Shown piece after piece: positions 25,789-34,253 of a DNA stretch of 57,130 bases. Where the stretch lies: NCBI GenBank assembly GCA_017744935.1, contig JAGIAI010000034.1, positions 1 to 57,130 of the forward strand. Direction: 5' to 3'. Numbering within the stretch: position 1 is the stretch's first letter; every line of letters begins with the position of its first letter. Source of the DNA: Variovorax sp. Lineage in GTDB: Bacteria > Pseudomonadota > Gammaproteobacteria > Burkholderiales > Burkholderiaceae_C. Both the position numbers and the translations under genes were made by a program. Under the pieces are notes generated by a model, which saw only the letters and a program-made list of their open reading frames with translations, was not told the DNA's origin and did not search any database.

Positions 25789-26784
25789 TCAACTGCTGAG
25801 CGTGATGCCCAGTCGCTTGATGAGATCGCCCCATGTCTGGCTGTCGCTCAGCGCCTGCTTGCGAAAGGCCTCGCCATGCACCAGGGAAGGCACGCCGCCG
25901 GTGCGGCGCACGGACTCCTGGAAGGCGGGATCTGCCTGCATGTCCGCGACGGCCTTCAGAAGCTTCGAGGTCACCGGAGCCGGCATATTGGCCGGCCCGA
26001 CCATGCCGAAGAGCTGATCCGGAATCCGCACCGGCAGTCCGGATTCACTCAGGTTGGGCACGTTCGGCAAAGCCGGATCACGGCCCTCGCCCGTCACCGC
26101 CAGCACCTTGATGCGTCCGGCCTGGATGAGCGGCAGCGAAGTGGCAAGCGAAGCAATCGTGTACTGCACTTCGCCGGCAATCATGGCCGTGTCGGTCTCG
26201 TTGCCCGTCTTGAAAGGCACGTGCACCGCCTTGATGCCGACGGCCGCGTTGAACTGCTCCACCGCCAGGTGAATGCTGTTGCCCACCCCGCTCGATCCGA
26301 AGTTGAGCGTGCCGGGCTTGGCCTTGGCCAGTGCGATGAAATCCTGCAGCGTTTCTACGCCGAGCTTGGGCGACACCGTCAGGACCTGGCGCGATGTCTG
26401 GATCAGGCCGAGGTAGGTGAAGGACTTCTCGACGTCGTAGCCCGGATTCTTGATGAGGTGCGGCGCGGAGGTCAGCGACGTGGTCGTGCCCATGCCGATC
26501 GTGTAGCCGTCGGGACGCGCGCGAGCCACCGCCGCCATGCCGATGGTTCCCGAGCCGCCGATCTTCTGTTCCACGATCACGGTCTGCCCCAGCCGGCCGG
26601 TGAGGTCGGCGGCGATCAGGCGCGCCAGGATGTCGACGGCACCGCCGAAGGGGGTGATCAATGTGATGGGCCTATCTGGCCAGGTCCCCTGCGCGAACAG
26701 GCGATCGGGCGAAACGGCAAGGGCGGCGGCACCCGCCGCGATCCGGAAAAGCGCGGTGCGACGGCCGCAGCGTGTCGTGGGCAT
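25789..26784 (-). CDS. Bug/TctC-family periplasmic solute-binding receptor
   Basis: The 331-residue protein starts PTTRCGRRTALFRIAAGAAAL, with a GRRTALF segment that resembles a twin-arginine signal, cleaved near RLFAQG. The mature start (DRPITLITPFGGAVD) and RPDGYT are Bug-typical. The ATG at 26784 has AGGAG 7 bases upstream; the frame is open for 50 codons more into the promoter region, which is rejected. It is the first gene of the PRISE/TIM-barrel unit. Confidence 0.92.
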   Translation of the reverse strand: MPTTRCGRRTALFRIAAGAAALAVSPDRLFAQGTWPDRPITLITPFGGAVDILARLIAADLTGRLGQTVIVEQKIGGSGTIGMAAVARARPDGYTIGMGTTTSLTSAPHLIKNPGYDVEKSFTYLGLIQTSRQVLTVSPKLGVETLQDFIALAKAKPGTLNFGSSGVGNSIHLAVEQFNAAVGIKAVHVPFKTGNETDTAMIAGEVQYTIASLATSLPLIQAGRIKVLAVTGEGRDPALPNVPNLSESGLPVRIPDQLFGMVGPANMPAPVTSKLLKAVADMQADPAFQESVRRTGGVPSLVHGEAFRKQALSDSQTWGDLIKRLGITLSS

Positions 26785-26827
26785 GACAGGACTCCTGAGG
26801 AAACGAAAGATCTGCTCAAAAGCATAA

Positions 26828-26838
26828 TGGCCAGACCA
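26828..26838. promoter_or_regulatory. Degenerate operator-like site E
   Basis: TGGCCAGACCA keeps the outer TGG and ACCA of the TGGTTnnACCA consensus and the flanks (AATGG left, CCAATGGAT right). It is 44 bases upstream of the Bug start at 26784 and 77 bases from site D. It may be a weaker second site for the minus-strand unit. Confidence 0.4.
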
Positions 26839-26901
26839 ATGGATCATTCCCCGGTAATACCCCGAGTCGCAATGCTTCGACCCATCTTTCGCTTTGTCGA
26901 G

Positions 26902-26930
26902 TTCACGATTAGAATGGTTTAACCAATAAT
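26902..26930 (+). promoter_or_regulatory. Probable promoter of the Rieske operon with operator site D
   Basis: A -35-like TTCACG (26902-26907) and a -10-like AATAAT (26925-26930) have 17-base spacing. The palindrome TGGTTTAACCA (26915-26925) lies in the spacer and touches the -10. The flanks (AATGG on the left, CCAATAAT on the right) resemble sites B and C. It lies 30 bases upstream of the oxygenase start. Confidence 0.62.
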
Positions 26931-26959
26931 CCAATCAAACCTCATTTCACGGAGCCGCC

Positions 26960-28276
26960 ATGCTCTCCACTGAAGACAACGAAACGCTCGTGCGCGTCGG
27001 CCCAGGCACCCCCATGGGCAGCCTGATGCGCCTGTACTGGATTCCCTTCCTGCCCACCAGCGACCTGCCTGCAGGCGGCATGCCGCAACGGGTGCGGCTG
27101 CTGGGCGAAGACCTCATCGCCTTCCGCGACAGCGAAGGCAGGCTCGGCCTCGTGGACCACGCCTGTCCGCACCGTGGTGCGCCGCTGGTCTTCGGTCGCA
27201 ACGAGGATTGCGGCCTTCGGTGCGTCTATCACGGCTGGAAGTTCGGCACCGACGGCCATGTGCAGGACATGCCGGCCGAACTGCCCGAAAGCCGGCTGAA
27301 GGACAAGGTCCGCCTCAAGGCCTACGCCTGCCGCGAACGAAACGGCGTCGCTTGGGCCTACATGGGTCCGCGGCAGGACAACCCGCCGCCGCTGCCCGAC
27401 GTGGAATGGAACCTCGTGCCGGCCGAGCGCGTTCACGTGAGCTTCCGCGTCCAGGAATGCAACTGGCTGCAGGCGGTGGAAGGCGAGATCGACTCCGCCC
27501 ACGCGCCGATCCTGCACGGCCGCATCGATGCACAGGGCGCCATCAGCGACTGGATCGCCAAGCGCGACCTGCGGCCCACCTTCCAATGCCAGCGCCAGCC
27601 CTTCGGCATGAGCATCGCCTCGCGCCGCAAGCTCGACGACGAGACCAACTACTGGCGGGTGAACCAGTTCCTCCTGCCCTTCTGGACATTGGTGCCGCCG
27701 CAGTCGCAATACCCTGAACTGTCAGGTCATGCGTGGGTGCCGATCGATGACTACAACTCGCTGTGCATCATGTTCTCCTACCACCCCTCGGAGAAGCTCT
27801 ACGACAAGTCGCGCGCGCTGTTCGAGAAGGGCCACGCGGGCCGCGAGACCGGCCATGCCAGCCACGACGCCTTCGAGCCGCGACCGGCCACCGAACCCTT
27901 CGCCAAGTACTGGACGAAGTACAACCGGCAGAACGGCTATCTCTTCAACTACGACGCGCAGACCAAGACGTGGTTTTCCGGCCTGCCGGGCCTGTGGGTG
28001 CAGGATGCGGCCTGCCAGTCGGGCGTGGCCGCGATCTACGACCGCAGCAAGGAACATCTCGGCATCAGCGACACCGGCGTCGCGATGACGCGGCGCCTGC
28101 TGCTGGACACGGTGCGCAACCTGCAGGCCAGCGGCACGGAGCCGCAGGGCGTGGCCGACCCATCGACATACATGGTGCGCGCCGTGTCGCTCACGCTGCC
28201 CGCGGCAGTGCCGTGGCAGGAACACGCCGAGCACATGACCGCGCGGCTGGACACCGGCTTCGGCTACACGCCGTGA
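26960..28276 (+). CDS. Rieske non-heme iron oxygenase, phthalate-type alpha subunit
   Basis: The 438-residue protein has a Rieske domain with CPHRG (Cys69, His71) and CVYHGW (Cys88, His91). The mononuclear iron site reads EIDSAHAPILH (Asp178, His181, His186), in the phthalate dioxygenase/vanillate demethylase group. These single-component-type oxygenases work with a ferredoxin-NADH reductase, encoded by the next gene. They hydroxylate or O- or N-demethylate substrates. This is the only terminal oxygenase of the cluster and so a likely entry step. The start has GGAG 5 bases upstream. Confidence 0.93.
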   Translation: MLSTEDNETLVRVGPGTPMGSLMRLYWIPFLPTSDLPAGGMPQRVRLLGEDLIAFRDSEGRLGLVDHACPHRGAPLVFGRNEDCGLRCVYHGWKFGTDGHVQDMPAELPESRLKDKVRLKAYACRERNGVAWAYMGPRQDNPPPLPDVEWNLVPAERVHVSFRVQECNWLQAVEGEIDSAHAPILHGRIDAQGAISDWIAKRDLRPTFQCQRQPFGMSIASRRKLDDETNYWRVNQFLLPFWTLVPPQSQYPELSGHAWVPIDDYNSLCIMFSYHPSEKLYDKSRALFEKGHAGRETGHASHDAFEPRPATEPFAKYWTKYNRQNGYLFNYDAQTKTWFSGLPGLWVQDAACQSGVAAIYDRSKEHLGISDTGVAMTRRLLLDTVRNLQASGTEPQGVADPSTYMVRAVSLTLPAAVPWQEHAEHMTARLDTGFGYTP

Positions 28277-29223
28277 GCGGGCCGCAACTGCTGCTGCGCC
28301 AGCTTCGTCGCGAAGCGGAAGGCATCGTCTCGTACGAGTTCGTTTCCGCCAGCGGCGCGCCGCTCCCGGCCTTCACTGCGGGTGCGCACATCGACCTGCA
28401 ACTGCCCGGCGACCTGCAGCGCAGCTATTCGCTGGTGAACGACCCGAGCGAGCGCCATCGCTACGTGATTGCGGTAGACCGCGCGGCGGAGAGCCGTGGT
28501 GGCTCGGCCTGGATGCACGGCACGCCGCGGCCGGGCGATGGTTTCGCGAGCAGCGTCCCGGTCAATGACTTCCCCTTGTATGAAGACGCGCCGCTTTCGA
28601 TCTTCATCGCGGGCGGGATCGGCATCACGCCGTTCATGGCCATGGCCGCGCGCCTGAACGCGCTGGGCCGTGCCTGGCGCCTGCATTACGCCGTGCGCTC
28701 GCGGCAGCGCGCCGCCTACGTCCAGGAACTCAACGCGCTGGACCACAGCGGCGCGGCAGTGAACCTGCACTGCACCAGCGAGGACAAGGAACGCCCGGAC
28801 ATCGCCGCCATCGTGCGCGAAGCGCCGGCAGAATCGCATCTGTACTGCTGCGGACCGAACGGCATGTTGGACGCATTTGGCAGCGCCTGCAGCGGCCTGC
28901 CGCCGCATCGTGTGCATCTGGAGCGCTTCAGCGCCAGCCAGACGGCGGCAACCGACGGCGGGTACGAGGTGCGGCTCGCTCGCAGCGGCAAGACTTTGAA
29001 CGTGGAAGCCGGAAGAACGCTGCTGGACACCCTGCTCGACGCTGGCGTCACGGTCCAGTATTCCTGCTCGCAGGGAATTTGCGGCACCTGCTGCACGCCC
29101 GTGCTCGAAGGCAGGCCGGACCATCGCGACGACTACCTGACGCACGAGGAGAAGGCGGCCAATCAGGCCATGATGGTCTGCTGCTCCGGCAGCCTCTCGC
29201 CGCGGCTGGTGCTCGATATCTGA
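28273..29223 (+). CDS. Phthalate dioxygenase reductase-type flavin/2Fe-2S reductase
   Basis: The 316-residue protein has an FMN-binding RSYSL (50-54), a nucleotide-binding GGIGITP (114-120), CGPNGM (193-198) and a C-terminal plant-type 2Fe-2S domain with Cys265, Cys270, Cys273 and Cys303 (or 304). This order, flavin-NAD-ferredoxin, is that of phthalate dioxygenase reductase. It passes electrons from NADH to the Rieske oxygenase. The start is a GTG at 28273 overlapping the oxygenase stop (GTGA), so the two are translationally coupled. Confidence 0.93.
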   Translation: MSGPQLLLRQLRREAEGIVSYEFVSASGAPLPAFTAGAHIDLQLPGDLQRSYSLVNDPSERHRYVIAVDRAAESRGGSAWMHGTPRPGDGFASSVPVNDFPLYEDAPLSIFIAGGIGITPFMAMAARLNALGRAWRLHYAVRSRQRAAYVQELNALDHSGAAVNLHCTSEDKERPDIAAIVREAPAESHLYCCGPNGMLDAFGSACSGLPPHRVHLERFSASQTAATDGGYEVRLARSGKTLNVEAGRTLLDTLLDAGVTVQYSCSQGICGTCCTPVLEGRPDHRDDYLTHEEKAANQAMMVCCSGSLSPRLVLDI

Positions 29224-29225
29224 CT

Positions 29226-30170
29226 TCACTGAAGCTGGGCGTCGATCGCCTCCCGCGACCATTCGGGCGCGACCATCTGGATGAAGTCGAACGCGAATTT
29301 CTTCAAGAGGTGATCCCGTCGCAGGCTGACCATCGCGCTGGACGATGGAAACAGATGGTCGACGGGGATGGAGCGCAGGTCCTTGTCCAATCTTGCGCTG
29401 AACGCCATCTTCTGCAGAACCGCGACACCGACGCCGGCCGCGACGTAGGCCTTGATGATGCTGGCGTCCATGGCCCGCATCACGACCCACGGCGTGATGC
29501 CGTGCCTGCGGAACTCACCCTGCACCACTGAGCCGGATGTGAAGCTGCTGTCGTAAGTGATGAGTGGCCATCGCGCGATCTGCTCCATCGTCACCTTCCC
29601 CGTCTTCGCCATCTTCAACAGTGGATGACGCGGCGGCACGATCAGGCACCGGTCGATGTCGTAGGCCTTGACCGAGACAACGCCCTTGGGCACGGTATCC
29701 GGGAGTGTGCAAAGGCCGATGTCGATGGTGCCCGCCGTCACGCCCGCCAGGATCTGCGACGGCGGGCCGATCGTGAACTCGAGCTTCACCTGCGGATAGA
29801 CGGCGAGGAACCGGCGCGTCACCTCGATCAGCGAATAGCGCGCGTGGATGTGCGTGGTCCCCACGCGCAGGGTGCCTTCGCTCTCGGCGGGCGAGTCCTG
29901 CTTCAGGCGCCTGAGCGCCTGCGCATCCTGAAGCACCCGCGCGCACAGCGAGAGCGCTTCTTTGCCGGGCTCGGTCAATCCCGTCAAGCGATTGCCGGCC
30001 CGGGTGAACAACTCGACGCCGATCTCCTTTTCGAGCAAACGAATCATCTTGCTGACGCCGGGCTGCGTCGTATGCAGCGATTCGGCCGCGCGCGACACGC
30101 TGAAGCCGCTTTCGACCACCTGGCGCACGCACTGGAGTTGCTGGAAGGTGATTGGCAAGGTCTTCTCCAC
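29226..30170 (-). CDS. LysR-family regulator (CysB-like)
   Basis: The 314-residue regulator has an N-terminal winged helix (about 10-70, with AAESLHTTQPGVSKMIRLLE) and a type 2 periplasmic-like effector domain. The THIHARYSL segment (106-114) and overall layout resemble CysB/Cbl-type members. The start is a GTG at 30170; the Shine-Dalgarno (AAGGA, only about 3 bases away) lies within a palindrome, which fits autoregulation. It is divergent from the lyase/Bug unit, the usual target of an adjacent LysR, and convergent with the reductase gene 2 bases away. Confidence 0.9.
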   Translation of the reverse strand: MEKTLPITFQQLQCVRQVVESGFSVSRAAESLHTTQPGVSKMIRLLEKEIGVELFTRAGNRLTGLTEPGKEALSLCARVLQDAQALRRLKQDSPAESEGTLRVGTTHIHARYSLIEVTRRFLAVYPQVKLEFTIGPPSQILAGVTAGTIDIGLCTLPDTVPKGVVSVKAYDIDRCLIVPPRHPLLKMAKTGKVTMEQIARWPLITYDSSFTSGSVVQGEFRRHGITPWVVMRAMDASIIKAYVAAGVGVAVLQKMAFSARLDKDLRSIPVDHLFPSSSAMVSLRRDHLLKKFAFDFIQMVAPEWSREAIDAQLQ

Positions 30171-30171
30171 T

Positions 30172-30187
30172 ATTCCTTTGAAGGAAT
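30172..30187. promoter_or_regulatory. Palindrome at the lysR start
   Basis: ATTCCTTTGAAGGAAT is an inverted repeat with 7-base arms and a 2-base centre. It overlaps the ribosome-binding site of the LysR gene and lies 74 bases upstream of the divergent lyase start. It could be the regulator's own binding site; LysR sites usually contain T-N11-A, which this element only loosely fits. Confidence 0.4.
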
Positions 30188-30261
30188 GATGATCGACTAA
30201 ATATTCATTTCACACAATGATGCGCAAGGCGAAGAATTGCGGTCATCAAGGCATCGTTCCC

Positions 30262-31761
30262 ATGAAAAACCTCCAACCCACCGCCGAGCCCCACGACGTG
30301 AACGCTGATTTCCGCGGCGGCGGGCGCTCCGTCGAATACCTCGACCAGATAAACAAGGCCTCGATCGTCGCGCTGGCCGAGGCACGCATCGTGTCGCAGG
30401 ATGTCGCCAGCCGGATCGCTGCCGGCGTCCTCACGTTGATCCGAGCCGAGCGCGACAGGCCGCGGCAATGGTCCGCCGACTACCTCGACTACGAACCCAA
30501 GCTGCTCGCCATCGTGGGCGCCGACGCCTCGCGATTGCATTGCGGACGCAGCCGGCAGGACATCTCGGCGACCATCGCGCGCATGAATCTGCGCGAGGGC
30601 TTGCTGGACGAATGCGATGCGCTCGTGCAGGCCAGGGAGGCGCTTCTTTTTCTTGCCGCGCAGCACACGCGCACCATCGTGCCGGCCTACACGCACGGTG
30701 TGCAGGCGCAGCCGACGACCTTCGCTCACTACCTGTTGGCCATGGATGGCGCGCTGACGCGCAGCACCTCCCGCCTGCGCGCCGCGTACGGGCACGTCAA
30801 CCAGGGTCCGCTGGGTTCGGCGGCCCTGACGACATCGAGCTTCGCGCTCGATCGCCACCGTCTCGCGTCGCTCCTGGGCTTCGACGGCTTGGTCGAGAAC
30901 GCCTACGACGCGAACCATTTCGCGCCGGTCGATACCAGTCTGGAAGTGGCGGCCGCACTCGGTATCGCAGCCGTGCAGATCGGGCAGTTCGCACAGGATC
31001 TTCACGCGCAATACGCGGCGCCCGAACCGTGGATGACCCTGCAGCGAGGCGAGCTCGTGGGGGTGAGCAGCATCATGCCGCAGAAGCGCAATCCGGCTGC
31101 CCTGGAGCAACTGCGCGTGCAGAGCAGCATGCTCCTCGGCGACATGCAGGCCGTCTCTCTGCTGGCGCACAACGTCCGCAGCGGCATGTTCGACTACCGC
31201 GCCTACGACCCCGTGCCGAACGCCCGCGCCCTAGCCCTGTTCGAACTCCTGCGCAAGGTTCTCGGTGGTCTCGTCGTCGACAAGGAACGCGCGCTGGCCG
31301 AAGTCCATGCCGACTATTCGACCGCAACGGAGATCGCCGACGCACTGCTGCAGCGCGCGGACGTCCCCTTCCGCATCGGCCATCATTTCGCGTCGGCACT
31401 GACCGACTACGGCCGCTCGCGCCATCTCGCCCTGCGCGACATCCCCTATAGCGAAGCCGCGCGCATCTACGAATCCATGGCATCGCAGTCCTTTCCACTG
31501 GACGCGCAAGCCTTCTCAGAAGTCACGAGCCCCGAGTACATGGTGTTCGGCCGCAAGGGAGCTGGGGGCCCGCAGATCGCGGAGGTGGATCGGATGCTTG
31601 CCCGGCAGCGCGAAGACCTCGCGACTGATCTTGCCTGGACGCACTCGCGCCGCGCGCACCTGTCGCTTGCCGAAGCACAACTCGATTCCGCCGTCGCGGC
31701 GATCGCAGACGGCGTGACCGCATCTTCCCCCATCGTTTCGAACCCGGAGACAACATCATGA
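30262..31761 (+). CDS. Argininosuccinate lyase-like enzyme of the fumarase/aspartase superfamily
   Basis: The 499-residue protein has the superfamily signature SSIMPQKRNP (269-278), the Thr-His pair in YTHGVQAQPTTF (143-154) and CGRSRQD (94-100). It is argininosuccinate lyase-like, but its pairing with a Bug receptor and a LysR regulator argues for a catabolic C-N or C-O lyase, as with ethylenediamine-disuccinate lyase, rather than arginine synthesis. I chose the ATG at 30262, which has AAGG about 10 bases upstream; an ATG at 30217 has none. Its stop overlaps the start of the Bug gene (ATGA). Confidence 0.87.
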   Translation: MKNLQPTAEPHDVNADFRGGGRSVEYLDQINKASIVALAEARIVSQDVASRIAAGVLTLIRAERDRPRQWSADYLDYEPKLLAIVGADASRLHCGRSRQDISATIARMNLREGLLDECDALVQAREALLFLAAQHTRTIVPAYTHGVQAQPTTFAHYLLAMDGALTRSTSRLRAAYGHVNQGPLGSAALTTSSFALDRHRLASLLGFDGLVENAYDANHFAPVDTSLEVAAALGIAAVQIGQFAQDLHAQYAAPEPWMTLQRGELVGVSSIMPQKRNPAALEQLRVQSSMLLGDMQAVSLLAHNVRSGMFDYRAYDPVPNARALALFELLRKVLGGLVVDKERALAEVHADYSTATEIADALLQRADVPFRIGHHFASALTDYGRSRHLALRDIPYSEAARIYESMASQSFPLDAQAFSEVTSPEYMVFGRKGAGGPQIAEVDRMLARQREDLATDLAWTHSRRAHLSLAEAQLDSAVAAIADGVTASSPIVSNPETTS

Positions 31762-32717
31762 AGAGACTTCTCTCGCTGTTCGCGGCCCTGGCCGTTTCCT
31801 TGTCGGCCATGGCCGCGTCCTACCCGGACAAGCCGGTGCGCATCGTCGTGCCCTACTCGCCCGGCGGTGGCGGCGATGTGGTGGGCCGCCCGCTTTCGCA
31901 GGAACTCGGAAAGCAGCTCGGCGGTTCGTTCTACATCGACAACCGGGGCGGCGCGGGCGGCAACATCGGCATGGAGTACGTGGCTCAATCGCCGGCCGAC
32001 GGCTACGCGGTGGTGCTCGCCCTCACCTCGCAACTGGCCATCAACCAGGCCCTGTACCCGAAGCTGCACTACGACGCGCTCACCGATTTCGTTCCGATCA
32101 CGCTGCTCGGATCGGCGCCGTATTTCCTCGCGGTCAATGCATCGCTGCCGGTCAAGAACCTGGACGAGTTCATCAAGCTCGCGAAGTCCAAGCCCGGCGG
32201 CATGTCGTATGCATCGACGGGCAACGGCAGTGGCCTGCATCTGTCGATGGAACTCCTCAAGTCGATGGCAGGGATCGATCTGGTCCACGTGCCGTACAAG
32301 GGCGGCGGCGCTGCGCTGACCGACCTGCTGTCAGGCAACGTGCAAGCGATGTTCGTCAGCTACGGCACCGGCAGCGCCCAGATCAAGGCCGGCAAGATCC
32401 GGGTGCTTGCCGTCACCTCCAGCCAGCGCTCGTCCGCACTGCCGGACGTCCCGACCATCGCGGAGGCCGGCGTGCCGGGCTACGAATCCGGTGTCTGGTA
32501 TGCGCTGCTCGCGCCGCGCGGAACGCCGCCAGAAATCGTCAAGCGCCTGCATGACGGCTCGGTGGCCGCGCTTCAATCCAAGGACCTGCGCGAGCGCTTC
32601 GCCGCCGACGGCGTCAAGACGATCGGCTCGACGCCGGAGGAGCTCACGAAGTACATCCAGTCCGAGCGCGTCAAGTGGGCCGAGGTCGTGAAGCGGTCCG
32701 GCGCCACGGTCGAGTAG
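31758..32717 (+). CDS. Bug/TctC-family periplasmic solute-binding receptor
   Basis: The 319-residue protein has a short signal peptide (KRLLSLFAALAVSLSAMAA) and a classical Bug start (DKPVRIVVPYSPGGGGD), with SPADGY following. It is coupled to the lyase gene by a 4-base overlap, which suggests that the receptor binds the lyase's substrate, perhaps a polycarboxylate such as a succinyl-amine. Confidence 0.93.
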   Translation: MKRLLSLFAALAVSLSAMAASYPDKPVRIVVPYSPGGGGDVVGRPLSQELGKQLGGSFYIDNRGGAGGNIGMEYVAQSPADGYAVVLALTSQLAINQALYPKLHYDALTDFVPITLLGSAPYFLAVNASLPVKNLDEFIKLAKSKPGGMSYASTGNGSGLHLSMELLKSMAGIDLVHVPYKGGGAALTDLLSGNVQAMFVSYGTGSAQIKAGKIRVLAVTSSQRSSALPDVPTIAEAGVPGYESGVWYALLAPRGTPPEIVKRLHDGSVAALQSKDLRERFAADGVKTIGSTPEELTKYIQSERVKWAEVVKRSGATVE

Positions 32718-32797
32718 AGGCCAACGGGGCGCCCACCCTAAAACCGGGCACCAAGCAGCCGATAAGTCCGATAGGCGTCGCATGGCGCGCCTGAAAG

Positions 32798-32825
32798 CCG
32801 CCCCTCGGCATACCGGGCAGGGCGG
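32798..32825 (+). other. Strong hairpin in the 5' leader of the lipoprotein gene
   Basis: CCGCCC-CTCGG (32798-32808) can pair with CCGGG-CA-GGGCGG (32813-32825) around a CATA loop: 11 pairs, one of them G-T, with a 2-base bulge. It ends 17 bases before the ribosome-binding site of the TTG-initiated lipoprotein gene. No T-run follows, so it is not a standard terminator. It might control translation or mRNA stability. The rest of the 137-base gap shows nothing else I can name. Confidence 0.45.
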
Positions 32826-32854
32826 ATTCTTCACGGGATCTAAAGGACTTGGAA

Positions 32855-34231
32855 TTGAAAGCAAACAACAAGAAGCGCTTGGCTCTGCTCGCGCTGAGCG
32901 CCCTGACAGCGGCCGCAATCACAGCATGCGGAGGCGGCGGCAACGGCGGCTTCGCCCTGCCCGTCGCGACCAGCTCGCCGACCACCACCACACAGGCCGA
33001 CACCACCACCGTGACCGGCGTGGCTGCAACGGGTTCTCCGATCGCCGGCAGCGCCGTGGAACTGAAGTGCGCTTCGGGCGCGACGGCCTCCGCTACGACT
33101 GACGCCGACGGCGTCTGGACGGCAACGTTCAAGAGCACCGACTACCCATGCGTCGCACGCGTGCAATTCGTGCAGGTCAACAACGTCTACACATCGCTCT
33201 ACGCGAACGCCCTGCCCACCACCACGACCACCTGGATTCATTCCGTGGTGGCGGCACCCGGCACGGCGAACATCACGCCGCTTACCGACCTGATCGTGGG
33301 CATCCTCGGCAACCAGGATCCCGCCACGTGGTACGCGGCGGCGACCAACGGCATCCTCGGCGGCGCAATCACATCGAGCGCCCTGGCCGACGCACTGGCC
33401 AAGCTCAAGACGACGCTCTCCACGCTCCCGGGCAAGCCGTCCCTGCCCGATGGCTTCAACCCGTTGACTTCGTCGTTCAGCGCGAAGAAGGGCGACGCGG
33501 GCGACGACATCCTCGAAAGCTACAGCGCCGCGCTGCAGGCATCCGGCCTCACGCAAGCACAGGCCGCGACGCATGCGGCCGCAGGAGAAGACCTGACGCA
33601 GGAGTCCTATGTGGCGACGGCGTTCACCACGCCGAACCTCACGGCATTCCGCGTCGGCGCGGCGAAGACCCTGGCAGGTCAATACGCAGTGGCCATCCCG
33701 GACCCGAACCGCGGAACGTCATGGGCCACCGGCGGGCTCACCAACGGCAATCTCACCAGCGTGGAACTGGGTCCGTACGTCGGCGTCGTGAGCAAGGATC
33801 AGAACCGGGCCGTCGAGCTGTGCTCGTGGACCGGCGGCGCACAACGCAGCCAGTACGTCTTCGTGGCCGAAGACCTGGTTCCGGTGACGGATCCGACCGA
33901 ACTGCAGGGCCAGTACTTCATCGAGTACGAGAACTGCACCGCCACCGGCACCTCCCTTTTCCTGCAGGACGGCTCCTTCGTGTTCACGCCCAACGGCGGA
34001 CCCAGCGATGCGCCCGAAGCGAACATTGCACAAGCCTTCACCGAGGCAGGGCTCGAAAAGGAAGAGACGGGTGGGCTTGCCGTGCGGCGCGCCAAGGCGT
34101 TCAAGTACACAGTGGATGGACTCACGAAGTACGTGTACGTCGTGGTCAACACCCGCAAGGACTCCACCACACCGGAACTCAACGGCGATACCGACTTCGT
34201 CCTGATGGGCGTCTCGCAGATTCCGAACTGA
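32855..34231 (+). CDS. Lipoprotein of unknown function (TTG start)
   Basis: The 458-residue protein has a lipoprotein signal with lipobox ITAC and Cys25 followed by four glycines, so it should be anchored to a membrane. A small beta-sandwich-like domain follows (about 50-105, from VTGVAATGSPIAGSAVEL), then a helical middle and a beta-rich C-terminal half. The start is taken as the TTG at 32855, which has AAAGGA 7 bases upstream; another in-frame TTG at 32849 is too close to that site. I do not recognise a family with known function. It faces a convergent Bug gene 22 bases away. Confidence 0.8.
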   Translation: MKANNKKRLALLALSALTAAAITACGGGGNGGFALPVATSSPTTTTQADTTTVTGVAATGSPIAGSAVELKCASGATASATTDADGVWTATFKSTDYPCVARVQFVQVNNVYTSLYANALPTTTTTWIHSVVAAPGTANITPLTDLIVGILGNQDPATWYAAATNGILGGAITSSALADALAKLKTTLSTLPGKPSLPDGFNPLTSSFSAKKGDAGDDILESYSAALQASGLTQAQAATHAAAGEDLTQESYVATAFTTPNLTAFRVGAAKTLAGQYAVAIPDPNRGTSWATGGLTNGNLTSVELGPYVGVVSKDQNRAVELCSWTGGAQRSQYVFVAEDLVPVTDPTELQGQYFIEYENCTATGTSLFLQDGSFVFTPNGGPSDAPEANIAQAFTEAGLEKEETGGLAVRRAKAFKYTVDGLTKYVYVVVNTRKDSTTPELNGDTDFVLMGVSQIPN

Positions 34232-34253
34232 CCGTCGGCCTCGTGCAACCGCG

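Noticed and set aside
32798..32825. The hairpin as an intrinsic terminator or a cyclic-di-GMP riboswitch.
   Set aside because: No run of T follows the stem, and the conserved bases of the riboswitch aptamer are not seen.
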